From NCBI GenBank assembly GCA_025935445.1, contig JAICVG010000073.1, forward strand, positions 1 through 6,108: a DNA stretch of 6,108 nt, read 5' to 3'. Position numbers and translations under genes: made by a program. This DNA is from Nitrososphaera sp. Lineage in GTDB: Archaea > Thermoproteota > Nitrososphaeria > Nitrososphaerales > Nitrososphaeraceae. Below the pieces are notes generated by a model. The model did not search any database and was not told the origin of the DNA. It saw only the letters and a program-made list of their open reading frames with translations. Shown here in pieces: positions 1 to 6,035 of this stretch. Every line of letters begins with the position of its first letter. Positions within the stretch are counted from its first letter, which is position 1.

Positions 1-471
1 GCTGAGAGCGTGCTTATCTTAATGGGCGACGAGCCAGTAGACAATCTAGGCGATTCTGGCCTGAGGCCAAGCGCCGCAGTCAGGATGCTTAAGAAGGAGG
101 GTTATGACTTGAATATTAAACTCGATCTGTCATTTCCAGCAAAGGTCGAGGATAAATCGGCTAAATCAATAAGGAATAAGCTTAACGTTACTCCACACTC
201 TCTTGTAAGTCAATCGATCTCATCGCTTTCCGACTTGGGAGAAATAGCAGATCTTGCCAAGCCCTATGGTATCAAGGTCACTGCAGTGGTGATGGTTCCG
301 TCTGAAAAGAACCGCCAGTCAGCTTCACTCATCAGGCTTGACTGGTCAGAATATGAAAGCAACCCTGTAGATTTCATAAGAGAGGCTGCCAAAATGGCAA
401 ATGCAGTACTCTTGACCTCGCCCAATAGCTTCGCATCAGGTCTTCAGCTACTACGGCAGCTCAAGCAATGA
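1..471 (+). CDS. Methylenetetrahydrofolate reductase-like protein, C-terminal part (5' end outside window)
   Basis: The frame is open from base 1 (Ala-Glu-Ser-Val...) and ends at TGA 469-471, so about 156 C-terminal residues are visible. A GTG at position 10 is internal and not a credible start. The fragment reads like the second half of the MTHFR TIM barrel: a strand ending in LILMGDEP (compare the LRGD motif of MetF), a helix with SAAVRMLKKEGYD, a Lys-rich segment before a strand with SLVSQSISSLSDL (family pattern K..AGA.F..TQ..), then GIKVTAVVMVPSEKN (family pattern GI.V..GI.P) and a closing LTSPNSFASGLQLLRQL. The family reduces methylene-tetrahydrofolate to methyl-tetrahydrofolate in the cytoplasm, the methyl donor for MetH, which fits the two methionine synthase genes downstream. 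The N-terminal catalytic and FAD residues are outside the window, so the assignment is by pattern only. Another TIM-barrel enzyme is possible. The last 11 bp overlap the end of the convergent ABC ATPase gene. Confidence 0.6.
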   Translation, partial: AESVLILMGDEPVDNLGDSGLRPSAAVRMLKKEGYDLNIKLDLSFPAKVEDKSAKSIRNKLNVTPHSLVSQSISSLSDLGEIADLAKPYGIKVTAVVMVPSEKNRQSASLIRLDWSEYESNPVDFIREAAKMANAVLLTSPNSFASGLQLLRQLKQ

Positions 472-1273
472 GATCATTATCACTATCATCATCGCTGGCT
501 CTTTTTCTTTCTGTGATTTCACTTTTTATCGAGTCGATGACCCGTCTGTAATAAGGTTGCAGGTTCTCATCTTCCGGAAGCCTAGGTCTTTTGTAATTTA
601 CATCTATCTCATCTTTAATTGTGCCAGGCCTTCTTGTAAAGACGACGACCTTGTTCCCCAGAACGACTGACTCCAATATGTTGTGTGTGATAAATACTAT
701 CGTCTTCTTTGTCTTGGCCCATATCAGCTGAAGTTCTACCAGCAGCAGGTCGCGGGTCTGGCTGTCCAGAGCGGCAAAAGGCTCATCCATCAAGAGCACT
801 TCAGGATCCATGACTAGTGCCCTTGCTATTGCAACCCTCTGCTTCATTCCACCCGATAACTGGTACGTGTAGGCATCAGCAAACTTGGTTAGTTGCATCA
901 TATCAAGATAGTGCATTGCACGCTCTTGTCGTTTGTTCTTCTCAACGCCAGCCATCTTTAGCCCAAACTCAACATTGTCTAAGACTTTGAGCCAAGGAAA
1001 TAACGCATTTTCCTGAAATACCATAATCCTATCAGGTCCAGTTTCAGTTACAGTACGACCGTTTAGGATTATTTCTCCTTCTGTAGGCTTGTCAAGACCA
1101 GCCAGAATGTTGAGCAGAGTTGTCTTACCGCAACCAGATGGCCCTACGAAGCACACAAACTGCTCATCTTCTATTGTCAGGTTGATGTTCTTGATTGCAG
1201 TGATTAGCTTTGGCTCATTTCGTTGCACTGCAAGAAATTGCTTGCCTATGTTTCTTGCTTCAAGTTTGGCCAT
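461..1273 (-). CDS. ABC transporter ATP-binding protein, nitrate/sulfonate/taurine type (SsuB/TauB/NrtD-like)
   Basis: A 270-aa cytoplasmic ATPase subunit with every nucleotide-binding element intact: Walker A GPSGCGKTT (residues 44-52), Q-loop VFQENALFPW with Q87, signature LSGGMKQR (139-146), Walker B VLLMDEP (159-165), D-loop ALDS (168-171) and switch His197 in FITHNILE. The FTRRPGTI segment (212-219) is typical of the family that imports nitrate, alkanesulfonates, taurine or similar small anions. Length is normal for that family. Substrate cannot be read from the ATPase. The C-terminus (258-270) is an acidic Asp/Ser/Asn tail. The start is ATG 1271-1273. A weak purine run (GGGGA, about 8 nt before ATG) and a weak TATA-like stretch (GGATATAGAT on the - strand, about 23 bp upstream) are both present, so the mode of initiation is unclear. 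No permease or substrate-binding protein is encoded in the window, so its partners must lie elsewhere. The 3' end overlaps the MTHFR-like gene. Confidence 0.93.
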   Translation of the reverse strand: MAKLEARNIGKQFLAVQRNEPKLITAIKNINLTIEDEQFVCFVGPSGCGKTTLLNILAGLDKPTEGEIILNGRTVTETGPDRIMVFQENALFPWLKVLDNVEFGLKMAGVEKNKRQERAMHYLDMMQLTKFADAYTYQLSGGMKQRVAIARALVMDPEVLLMDEPFAALDSQTRDLLLVELQLIWAKTKKTIVFITHNILESVVLGNKVVVFTRRPGTIKDEIDVNYKRPRLPEDENLQPYYRRVIDSIKSEITERKRASDDDSDNDLIA

Positions 1274-1292
1274 ATTATATCCCCGGAGTCAT

Positions 1293-1478
1293 CTATATCC
1301 AGTATATGAGGTAGCCGGTATCATTAAACTGAGTCACCCTAATTATCTGGCTCCTGTCTAAAATTGTTATTATTATTACGCCAGCTATTGCCAGGGCTAT
1401 GCCAATTACAAGAAGCGAGACTACAATTGCATAGCATACACTGAAAATCATATATCCGGCCAGTAAAAAGACCTCCAA
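1293..1478 (-). CDS. Possible small hydrophobic membrane protein (doubtful ORF)
   Basis: An open frame of 61 codons from TTG (1476-1478), or 52 codons from ATG (1449-1451), ends at TAG 1293-1295, only 19 bp before the ABC ATPase start on the same strand. Residues about 10-40 form a continuous hydrophobic stretch (IVVSLLVIGIALAIAGVIII), followed by LDRSQIIR and a short aromatic tail, so a single membrane helix with a short polar end is expected. A GGAGGT motif (complement of 1471-1476) lies next to the TTG. It is too close for that codon and about 19 nt from the ATG; only a CTG codon (1461-1463) has normal spacing. The family is not recognised. It could be a real small protein co-transcribed with the ATPase, a remnant of a permease's last helix, or chance in AT-rich intergenic DNA. 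Confidence 0.3.
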   Translation of the reverse strand: MEVFLLAGYMIFSVCYAIVVSLLVIGIALAIAGVIIITILDRSQIIRVTQFNDTGYLIYWI

Positions 1479-1632
1479 GAGAAAGTTAGAAGACTAAACA
1501 AAAAGGACGAGTAGCAATAAGTCCTGTACTAGAATATAGTTTACTTATGTTAGCACTAGATTTTAGTTCTAAAATCAAGCGATATTAAAAAGACACTATT
1601 CTCGTTTATACCAAACGCTGTCATTTTGATCG
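1479..1632. promoter_or_regulatory. Divergent intergenic region between the ABC ATPase unit and the surface-protein gene
   Basis: About 154 bp of AT-rich sequence with no coding frame on either strand. On the - strand a TATA-like AAACTATATTC lies at about 1531-1542, suitably placed to start a transcript near 1510 that would read the small ORF and the ATPase. On the + side lie TATTAAAAA (about 1583-1591) and TTTATA (1605-1610). No clear operator palindrome is visible. If the small hydrophobic ORF is not real, the gene-free stretch is 1274-1632 (359 bp). Confidence 0.4.
1605..1610 (+). promoter_or_regulatory. Archaeal TATA box for the surface-protein gene
   Basis: TTTATA is centred about 25 bp before the TTG at 1633. 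That is the normal archaeal distance from TATA box to transcription start, so transcription would begin at or next to the start codon. No Shine-Dalgarno sequence precedes the TTG and an in-frame TGA (1627-1629) lies 3 bp upstream. All this supports a leaderless message starting at 1633. Confidence 0.55.
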
Positions 1633-2079
1633 TTGCTTTGGAAAGTGATAGCTGTAGCAGCTCTAGCTGTTGCGATCGCTGTCGCAATCATTGTCTTTTC
1701 TATGCCGATGCAGACTAATTCTGACGCGCCTAACGTTAAATTCACAGAATTTACCCCTGATAGAAGAGACATCAGCGTTGGCGAATCTACTAAGATATTG
1801 TTCAATGTACAGAATCTAGAGATGCGGCCAATCACTGACGGACAAGTAATCATTGTCATCGAACCTTCCGGCTATCAATCATACTTGACAATACAAAACC
1901 AAACAGTCCAGCTTCCAGACCTGCATAGCAGGGACGCACGCACAGGCCAGATGGAAGTTGTAATAACTGCCGCTGGTGCACCGGCAAAGGAAGCCCTTTA
2001 CACAGTAAAGGGAATCTTGTTTATAGAAGGCAACCAGTCAGATGTCCGTGAATTTGAACTTAGAGTAAGGCAGCAGTGA
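1633..2079 (+). CDS. Signal-anchored extracellular beta-sandwich protein, function unknown
   Basis: A 148-aa protein with one N-terminal hydrophobic segment (residues about 4-23, Ala/Val/Ile-rich, after MLWK), probably an uncleaved signal anchor that leaves the rest outside the membrane. Residues about 34-146 look like one Ig-like or CARDB/COG1361-type beta-sandwich: alternating strands such as VKFTEFTPDRRDISVGES, TKILFNVQN, GQVIIVIEPSG, GQMEVVITAAGA, YTVKGILFIEG and a final EFELRVRQQ. Two N-glycosylation sequons (N89-Q-T and N134-Q-S) fit a cell-surface location in archaea. No Cys and no enzymatic motif is visible. The TTG start is forced by the in-frame stop just upstream; GTG at 1645 is the only near alternative and would shorten the N-terminus before the anchor. 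The TGA stop touches the stop of the convergent metH gene. A role in cell-envelope or adhesion structures is inference from the fold only. Confidence 0.75.
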   Translation: MLWKVIAVAALAVAIAVAIIVFSMPMQTNSDAPNVKFTEFTPDRRDISVGESTKILFNVQNLEMRPITDGQVIIVIEPSGYQSYLTIQNQTVQLPDLHSRDARTGQMEVVITAAGAPAKEALYTVKGILFIEGNQSDVREFELRVRQQ

Positions 2080-4602
2080 TCAAAGTACGAAATATTCTGC
2101 TTCTGGATGGTGTACTATTATTGCCGCAGTCGACTGATCAGGCACTATTTGACCTGATTCTGTGAGTGTCATGCCAGATTTTTCAGGCTCTAATATCTTC
2201 CAGACAAGATGGTGTTGAGAAATATCTGGACAGCTCGGGTATCCCCAGCTGTAACGAAGGCCACGGTTTTGCCCTATTTTTAGTTCGTCTCGAATTTTTG
2301 CGTTGATCAACTCCGCCATCGCCTCAGCTGTTTCAACTGCAAGGCCGTGCAAGTAGTAGGCATCAGTATATCTATCTTGCTTGTTCCACAGGTCGATTAT
2401 TTCCGTGACCTTGTTGCCAACGGTCACTGTTTGGAATGCAACGATATCATCCTTTCCGAAATAATCTACAAGGCAGAGGTGCTTTTCTTTTGAAGACCGT
2501 GGAAATTCAAACACGACCTGCTTGCCGTCTGGTAGGTCAATTGCCAGCCTGCCATTACCTCCTTGTCCAGGTGTCAGATTGTGGCACTTGTAGAATCCAT
2601 AAACTGCGCGGGGTTCAAACAATTTTTCGCTTAGTACTCGATCCTTCCACGTCCTGAACAACTTTTCAGGGTCCTGGTCACTTGCGCCTTTACCCCTTAT
2701 TCCCCACTGCAATACAAACAGTGATTTTTTGTTAATGTATTTCCACACTTCGTTTAGGTCAATCCGAAACGGCTCAAGCCTGGTAGGCCGGTTAATATGA
2801 GGCGGTATTGGAGGTTCTACAGGCTTGAGGCTGCTGTAAGGAATCTGGGATTGCTCTACTGCCATGGCAAGCTGGTGCCGTTCATCCCATTTCTCTAACT
2901 TTTGCTGCCACTCACTGATAAACTGCTCGCGATCAGGAGACATAATTCTGTTCATCACTTTCAGCCCGTCAAATGCTGTTTTGCAGTAGAATACGCCCGG
3001 TGAGTAGATACTCCCCTCTTTTGCAATCCTGTTGATGTAGTTACTGTTAATTGCCGCCCCACCACAAAGCACGGGCATATTCATACCATTCTGCCGTGCA
3101 TGCTCGACAAAGTATTGCATCTGCTTTGATGTCGACACTAGTAGTGCCGATAGCCCTACTGCATCTGCATTGACTTCACTTATCTTTTCCAAAATTTTCT
3201 GCAGCGGCACTTGCTTGCCAAGGTCGTAGACTGTATAGCCATTGTTAACAAGGATTGTTTTTACCAAGTTCTTGCCAATATCATGCACATCTCCATAGAC
3301 TGTGCATATTACAAGCCTACCCTTGCTTACTCCCTCTCGCTTGATCAGATATTTCTCTAGTTCCGCAACGGCTGCCTTCATACATTCGGCAGACTTCAAC
3401 ACAAAGGGTAGGATCAGCTCGCCAGCACCAAACTTATCACCCACCTCTTTCATTGCCGGAAGCAGCACTTCGTTGAGCGTCTCTACCGCTGCTTCATGCG
3501 CCGCCTCTTTTGATGAGGCTCTCAGTGCAAGCTGTCCACTGTTCTTAGTGTCCTTGCTGTCCTTGAGACGGTCAGCTATTGCCTGCACCACGTCATCCTC
3601 TATGCCCTCTTTTAGTCTGTTGACGATTCTAAAGTAACAGCGTTTGGATGCTTCCCAGTTTGGATCTACTTCTATCCTCTTGGCCGGGCCGCCCGCTGTT
3701 ACTGCCTTAGCACCTTCAAAGTATGCTATCAGCTCTGCAAGAGCATTTGGATGCCTGTTGAAAATCAGATCTTCTGCCAGCTTTTTCTGCTGCTCGTCGA
3801 TCTCTGGATAAGGAATGATGTCGCGTGCATTGATTATGACAGCATCAAGTCCGGCCTGCAGCGCGTGATATAAAAATATTGAATTAATTATTTTTCTTGC
3901 ATTTGGCGAAACACCAAAGCTCACATTGCTCAAGCCCAATACAGTGAAACACTCAGGAAACTTCTTCTTAACAAGCCGGATGCCATCCAAGGTATTTTTG
4001 GCTGCATCAGCAAGTTCAGGATCTCCAGTCACAATTGTGAATGTAAGTACATCAAAGATGAATTGCCAAGGTTTTAGGCCATATTGCTTCGTACCGGTTT
4101 CATAGATGAGCTCCGCGACTTCGAGTTTTTCCTGAGGTGTCTTTGCCATCCCCTTTGGACCTATACACAGAGATATAGCCGGCACACCGTATTTGACCAT
4201 CAGCGGTGCAAGTTGATGAAATCTCTCACCATTCCCTTCCAAGTTTATTGAATTTATAATGGGTCTGCCTGGGATCTGTCTGATTGCAGCTTCAGTCACT
4301 TTTGGGTCTGTTGAATCAATGACAAGCGGTGCTTCTATCTCCAGGCTGAGCCTCTTAACCAGTTTGACCATGAACTCCTTCTCATCAGATCTCTCGGTGG
4401 TTGCAACACATACATCAAGGCAATGTGCCCCATCCTCTACCTGATTCCTCGCAAGGTCAGTCAGCCCGTCAAAATTGTTTGCAAGCACCAGCTCCTTGGC
4501 TTTCCTAGACCCCTGGGTATTAATGCGCTCCCCAATTATCAGGGGGCGTGGATCCTGACTTAGGTCTACTGCCCTTAGAGCTGAACTTACGCTTGGAAGC
4601 AA
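2080..4602 (-). CDS. metH: Methionine synthase (cobalamin-dependent), folate, cobalamin and activation domains, lacking the homocysteine domain
   Basis: An 840-aa cytoplasmic protein covering all of MetH except its N-terminal homocysteine module. Pterin-binding TIM barrel about 18-290: IIGERINTQGS (22-32), GAHCLDV, LVIDSTDP (93-100), INSINLEGNGERF and GLSNVSFGVSPNARK (223-237). Helical cobalamin cap about 320-420, with FGAGELILPFVLKSAECMKAAV. Rossmann cobalamin domain about 427-550, with D438-V-H440-D-I-G443 (His440 should be the lower cobalt ligand), S485 in GLSALL, and CGGAA (513-517). A Pro-rich linker (about 593-605) leads to an activation domain about 612-840 containing R783...G787-Y788 in LRYSWGYPSCPD, equivalent to the S-adenosylmethionine-binding R-x-x-x-G-Y motif of E. 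coli MetH, and SGMTLTESG. The protein should transfer methyl from methyl-tetrahydrofolate via cob(I)alamin to homocysteine bound by a partner, and be reactivated with S-adenosylmethionine. The TTG start (4600-4602) is forced: an in-frame TAA lies four codons upstream and homology begins near residue 18. The missing domain is encoded at 4993-5946. Confidence 0.95.
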   Translation of the reverse strand: MLPSVSSALRAVDLSQDPRPLIIGERINTQGSRKAKELVLANNFDGLTDLARNQVEDGAHCLDVCVATTERSDEKEFMVKLVKRLSLEIEAPLVIDSTDPKVTEAAIRQIPGRPIINSINLEGNGERFHQLAPLMVKYGVPAISLCIGPKGMAKTPQEKLEVAELIYETGTKQYGLKPWQFIFDVLTFTIVTGDPELADAAKNTLDGIRLVKKKFPECFTVLGLSNVSFGVSPNARKIINSIFLYHALQAGLDAVIINARDIIPYPEIDEQQKKLAEDLIFNRHPNALAELIAYFEGAKAVTAGGPAKRIEVDPNWEASKRCYFRIVNRLKEGIEDDVVQAIADRLKDSKDTKNSGQLALRASSKEAAHEAAVETLNEVLLPAMKEVGDKFGAGELILPFVLKSAECMKAAVAELEKYLIKREGVSKGRLVICTVYGDVHDIGKNLVKTILVNNGYTVYDLGKQVPLQKILEKISEVNADAVGLSALLVSTSKQMQYFVEHARQNGMNMPVLCGGAAINSNYINRIAKEGSIYSPGVFYCKTAFDGLKVMNRIMSPDREQFISEWQQKLEKWDERHQLAMAVEQSQIPYSSLKPVEPPIPPHINRPTRLEPFRIDLNEVWKYINKKSLFVLQWGIRGKGASDQDPEKLFRTWKDRVLSEKLFEPRAVYGFYKCHNLTPGQGGNGRLAIDLPDGKQVVFEFPRSSKEKHLCLVDYFGKDDIVAFQTVTVGNKVTEIIDLWNKQDRYTDAYYLHGLAVETAEAMAELINAKIRDELKIGQNRGLRYSWGYPSCPDISQHHLVWKILEPEKSGMTLTESGQIVPDQSTAAIIVHHPEAEYFVL

Positions 4603-4629
4603 GGTGACTCTTTACTTATTTATTAAGCC

Positions 4630-4638
4630 ATTATATTT
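4630..4638 (-). promoter_or_regulatory. Probable TATA box for metH
   Basis: On the - strand AAATATAAT lies about 30 bp before the TTG start, predicting a transcript start about 5-8 nt before the codon and hence a very short leader. No Shine-Dalgarno motif is present. A second AT-rich run (TTAATAAATAAG, about 4613-4625) is too close to the start for the normal TATA spacing. Confidence 0.4.
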
Positions 4639-4690
4639 GCTATTCATAGACAGAAAAGTAGGGCCTATATCGAAAATTCCGTCTTACCTG

Positions 4691-4699
4691 TTTTATAAT
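4691..4699 (+). promoter_or_regulatory. TATA box for the winged-helix gene
   Basis: TTTTATAAT is centred about 24 bp before ATG 4719-4721, the distance expected when transcription begins at the start codon. There is no purine-rich ribosome site, so the message is probably leaderless. It shares a 116-bp divergent gap with the metH promoter. Confidence 0.6.
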
Positions 4700-4718
4700 A
4701 AAAATCCAAGTAAGATCT

Positions 4719-5015
4719 ATGGCGACGATTCAACAGTTTAAATTGAGAGGTAATGGCTCTAGTCGGTTCATAGACACGGTCTACGCTATTATAAGAAATA
4801 GGAGCGGCAAGGTCACAAGCAAGGATCTTGACCAGATGATCGGCAACAAGCAAGACGTCAGGCTTGCAATCACTCGCCTGACAGTCCAAGGTAGGATCAA
4901 AAGGGTAAGGGGCTTTGGGAAGATGGGAATTGAATATTTCTATAAAGACATTGACCGTCAGCAGCAAAAAACCGGTCGGGGCAAAAGAAGTACTAGTATT
5001 TCTTCTTATTGTTAG
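4719..5015 (+). CDS. Small winged-helix DNA-binding protein, putative transcription regulator
   Basis: A 98-aa basic protein whose residues about 15-76 fit a winged helix-turn-helix: helix 1 SRFIDTVYAIIRNRSG, helix 2 TSKDLDQMIG, helix 3 KQDVRLAITRLTVQG (likely recognition helix), then a basic wing RIKRVRGFGKMGIEYFY. A Gln/Lys/Arg/Ser-rich tail (about 80-98) follows. No ligand-binding domain is visible, so it may act alone or as a dimer. The ATG start is supported by the TATA-like box 24 bp upstream. The gene lies between the two halves of methionine synthase on the opposite strand, divergent from metH and convergent with the homocysteine-domain gene, whose last 23 bp it overlaps. Regulation of metH from the shared 116-bp promoter region is plausible but is inference. 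A 117-codon frame on the other strand (4665-5018) has no recognisable family and is treated as its shadow. Confidence 0.8.
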   Translation: MATIQQFKLRGNGSSRFIDTVYAIIRNRSGKVTSKDLDQMIGNKQDVRLAITRLTVQGRIKRVRGFGKMGIEYFYKDIDRQQQKTGRGKRSTSISSYC

Positions 5016-5946
5016 CATCTAGAACTCTTCTTAGCTCTGTGATATGCTGCGGGTTAGTTCCGCAGCATCCCCCTATCATTCTTACATGATCGTATTTATT
5101 AACAAAATCTTTAAGCGCTTCTGCTATTTCTTTTGGCGTCATCTTATATACTGCGCGGCCCCCCTCGTTCTGGGGCATGCCAGCATTTGGCATAACCAGT
5201 ATTGGCAGCTCTTGCTCACTTAACCACCTTACGCTTGGCACCATTTCGTGTGGGCCGGTGGAACAATTGAGCCCAAATGCATCGATGTTCATGTTGCTCA
5301 CAGTGGTGTAAGCTGCTTGAATGTTGGTTCCAAGCAGCATTTTGCCATATTGATCTAATGTAACATTGGCAATTATCGGCACTTTTTTGGCTACTGCTTC
5401 AACCGCCATATGGCATGCCTCGATCGCCAGCTTGACCTCTAGTATGTCCTGACTTGTCTCTATCAACAGCGCGTCGACCCCTCCTAGAATTAGCCCTTCA
5501 GCCTGTAGCATAAACGCCTGTTGTATCTCATCAAGAGGCGTTTCTCCAAGCGCAGGGTCATTAGAGCTTGGTAAATATCCACTAGGGCCCATAGAGCCGA
5601 TTATATATCGCGGTTTGCTCTCCTTAAACTCATTGCATACCTCTCTTGCAAGTTCGGTTGCTTTCTTGTTAAATTCAATTGTCTTGTCGCCGTATCCATA
5701 CTCGGCAAGCTTGAACCTATTGGAGCCAAATGTGTTAGTCTCAATGCAATCGGCCCCCGCCGCGAGGTAGTCTCGATGAATCTGCTTTATCCACTCTGGT
5801 CGCGATAAATTGAGACCATCGTTAAATCCATCTTTGCCATCTGGAAAATCCTCCGTTTTAGGATTGAGGTGCTGTATTTCGGTTCCCATTGCACCATCGA
5901 ATAGCAATACCCTCTTTTTTGCTGCCTCAAGGAATGACTCTTGCAA
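4993..5946 (-). CDS. Homocysteine S-methyltransferase domain protein (MetH N-terminal module as a separate subunit)
   Basis: A 317-aa cytoplasmic TIM barrel of the homocysteine S-methyltransferase family, filling nearly the whole chain (about 11-309). Visible motifs: RVLLFDGAMGTEIQ (12-25), GADCIETNTFGSN (64-76), IIGSMGPSGYLPS (115-127), LLIETSQD (160-167), GLNCSTGP (225-232), MPNAGMPQ (252-259) and GGCCGTNPQHI (292-302). Cys228, Cys294 and Cys295 are the three expected zinc ligands that activate the homocysteine thiol. Length matches the N-terminal module of single-chain MetH, and no folate or cobalamin domain follows, so it should work with the 840-aa protein at 2080-4602. A stand-alone BhmT or MmuM-like enzyme using another methyl donor is the alternative; the adjacent headless metH argues against it. 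The TTG start (5944-5946) is the only suitable codon before the conserved region; the frame is closed by TAA about 12 codons upstream. The 3' end overlaps the winged-helix gene by 23 bp. Confidence 0.93.
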   Translation of the reverse strand: MQESFLEAAKKRVLLFDGAMGTEIQHLNPKTEDFPDGKDGFNDGLNLSRPEWIKQIHRDYLAAGADCIETNTFGSNRFKLAEYGYGDKTIEFNKKATELAREVCNEFKESKPRYIIGSMGPSGYLPSSNDPALGETPLDEIQQAFMLQAEGLILGGVDALLIETSQDILEVKLAIEACHMAVEAVAKKVPIIANVTLDQYGKMLLGTNIQAAYTTVSNMNIDAFGLNCSTGPHEMVPSVRWLSEQELPILVMPNAGMPQNEGGRAVYKMTPKEIAEALKDFVNKYDHVRMIGGCCGTNPQHITELRRVLDANNKKKY

Positions 5947-5978
5947 AGTACTGTAAACTTTTCTAGGATTCGATGGAG

Positions 5979-5985
5979 TTTAAAA
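5979..5985 (-). promoter_or_regulatory. Possible TATA box for the homocysteine-domain gene
   Basis: On the - strand AGTTTTAAAC lies about 36 bp before the TTG start, predicting a leader of roughly 10 nt. No Shine-Dalgarno site is seen in that interval. It is the best TATA-like match in the 89-bp divergent gap, but the spacing is slightly long. Confidence 0.35.
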
Positions 5986-6035
5986 CTTTTGTAAATTGAC
6001 ACTATTGATAGCATCTCTTCATACAGACTCTATAA

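Noticed and set aside
10..12. GTG as the start codon of the left-edge gene
   Set aside because: The frame is open to base 1 and the sequence around it is the middle of the MTHFR-like barrel, so the real start lies upstream of the window.
1089..1361. 90-codon + strand frame opposite the ABC ATPase
   Set aside because: It lies antisense to the Walker A region of a clear ATPase and has no recognisable family or promoter; a shadow frame.
1672..1679. GCGATCGC palindrome
   Set aside because: It lies within the membrane-anchor codons (Ala/Ile/Ala) and occurs once; probably a by-product of codon choice, not a repeat element.
1596..1859. 87-codon - strand frame opposite the surface-protein gene
   Set aside because: Composition is repetitive Ala/Thr/Ile from the reverse reading of the Ala/Val-rich membrane anchor; the + strand gene has a better promoter and fold.
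3302..3637. 111-codon + strand frame inside metH
   Set aside because: Ser/Ala-rich antisense reading of the cobalamin cap region; metH homology is unambiguous.
4259..4444. 61-codon + strand frame inside metH
   Set aside because: Antisense to the conserved pterin-domain segment with LVIDSTDP; no family.
4603..4718. Riboswitch or S-box/B12 leader upstream of metH
   Set aside because: Only about 116 bp is shared by two divergent promoters, and the predicted leader is a few bases; no structured conserved motif is visible.
4665..5018. 117-codon - strand frame opposite the winged-helix gene
   Set aside because: Longer than its rival but without a domain or credible promoter, whereas the + frame encodes a clear winged-helix and has a TATA-like box 24 bp upstream.
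5787..6014. 75-codon - strand frame, ATG at 6014, overlapping the homocysteine-domain gene in another frame
   Set aside because: It runs through the conserved DGAMGTE region in the wrong frame. A frameshift fusion was considered, but the real frame is intact and reaches its own TTG start.
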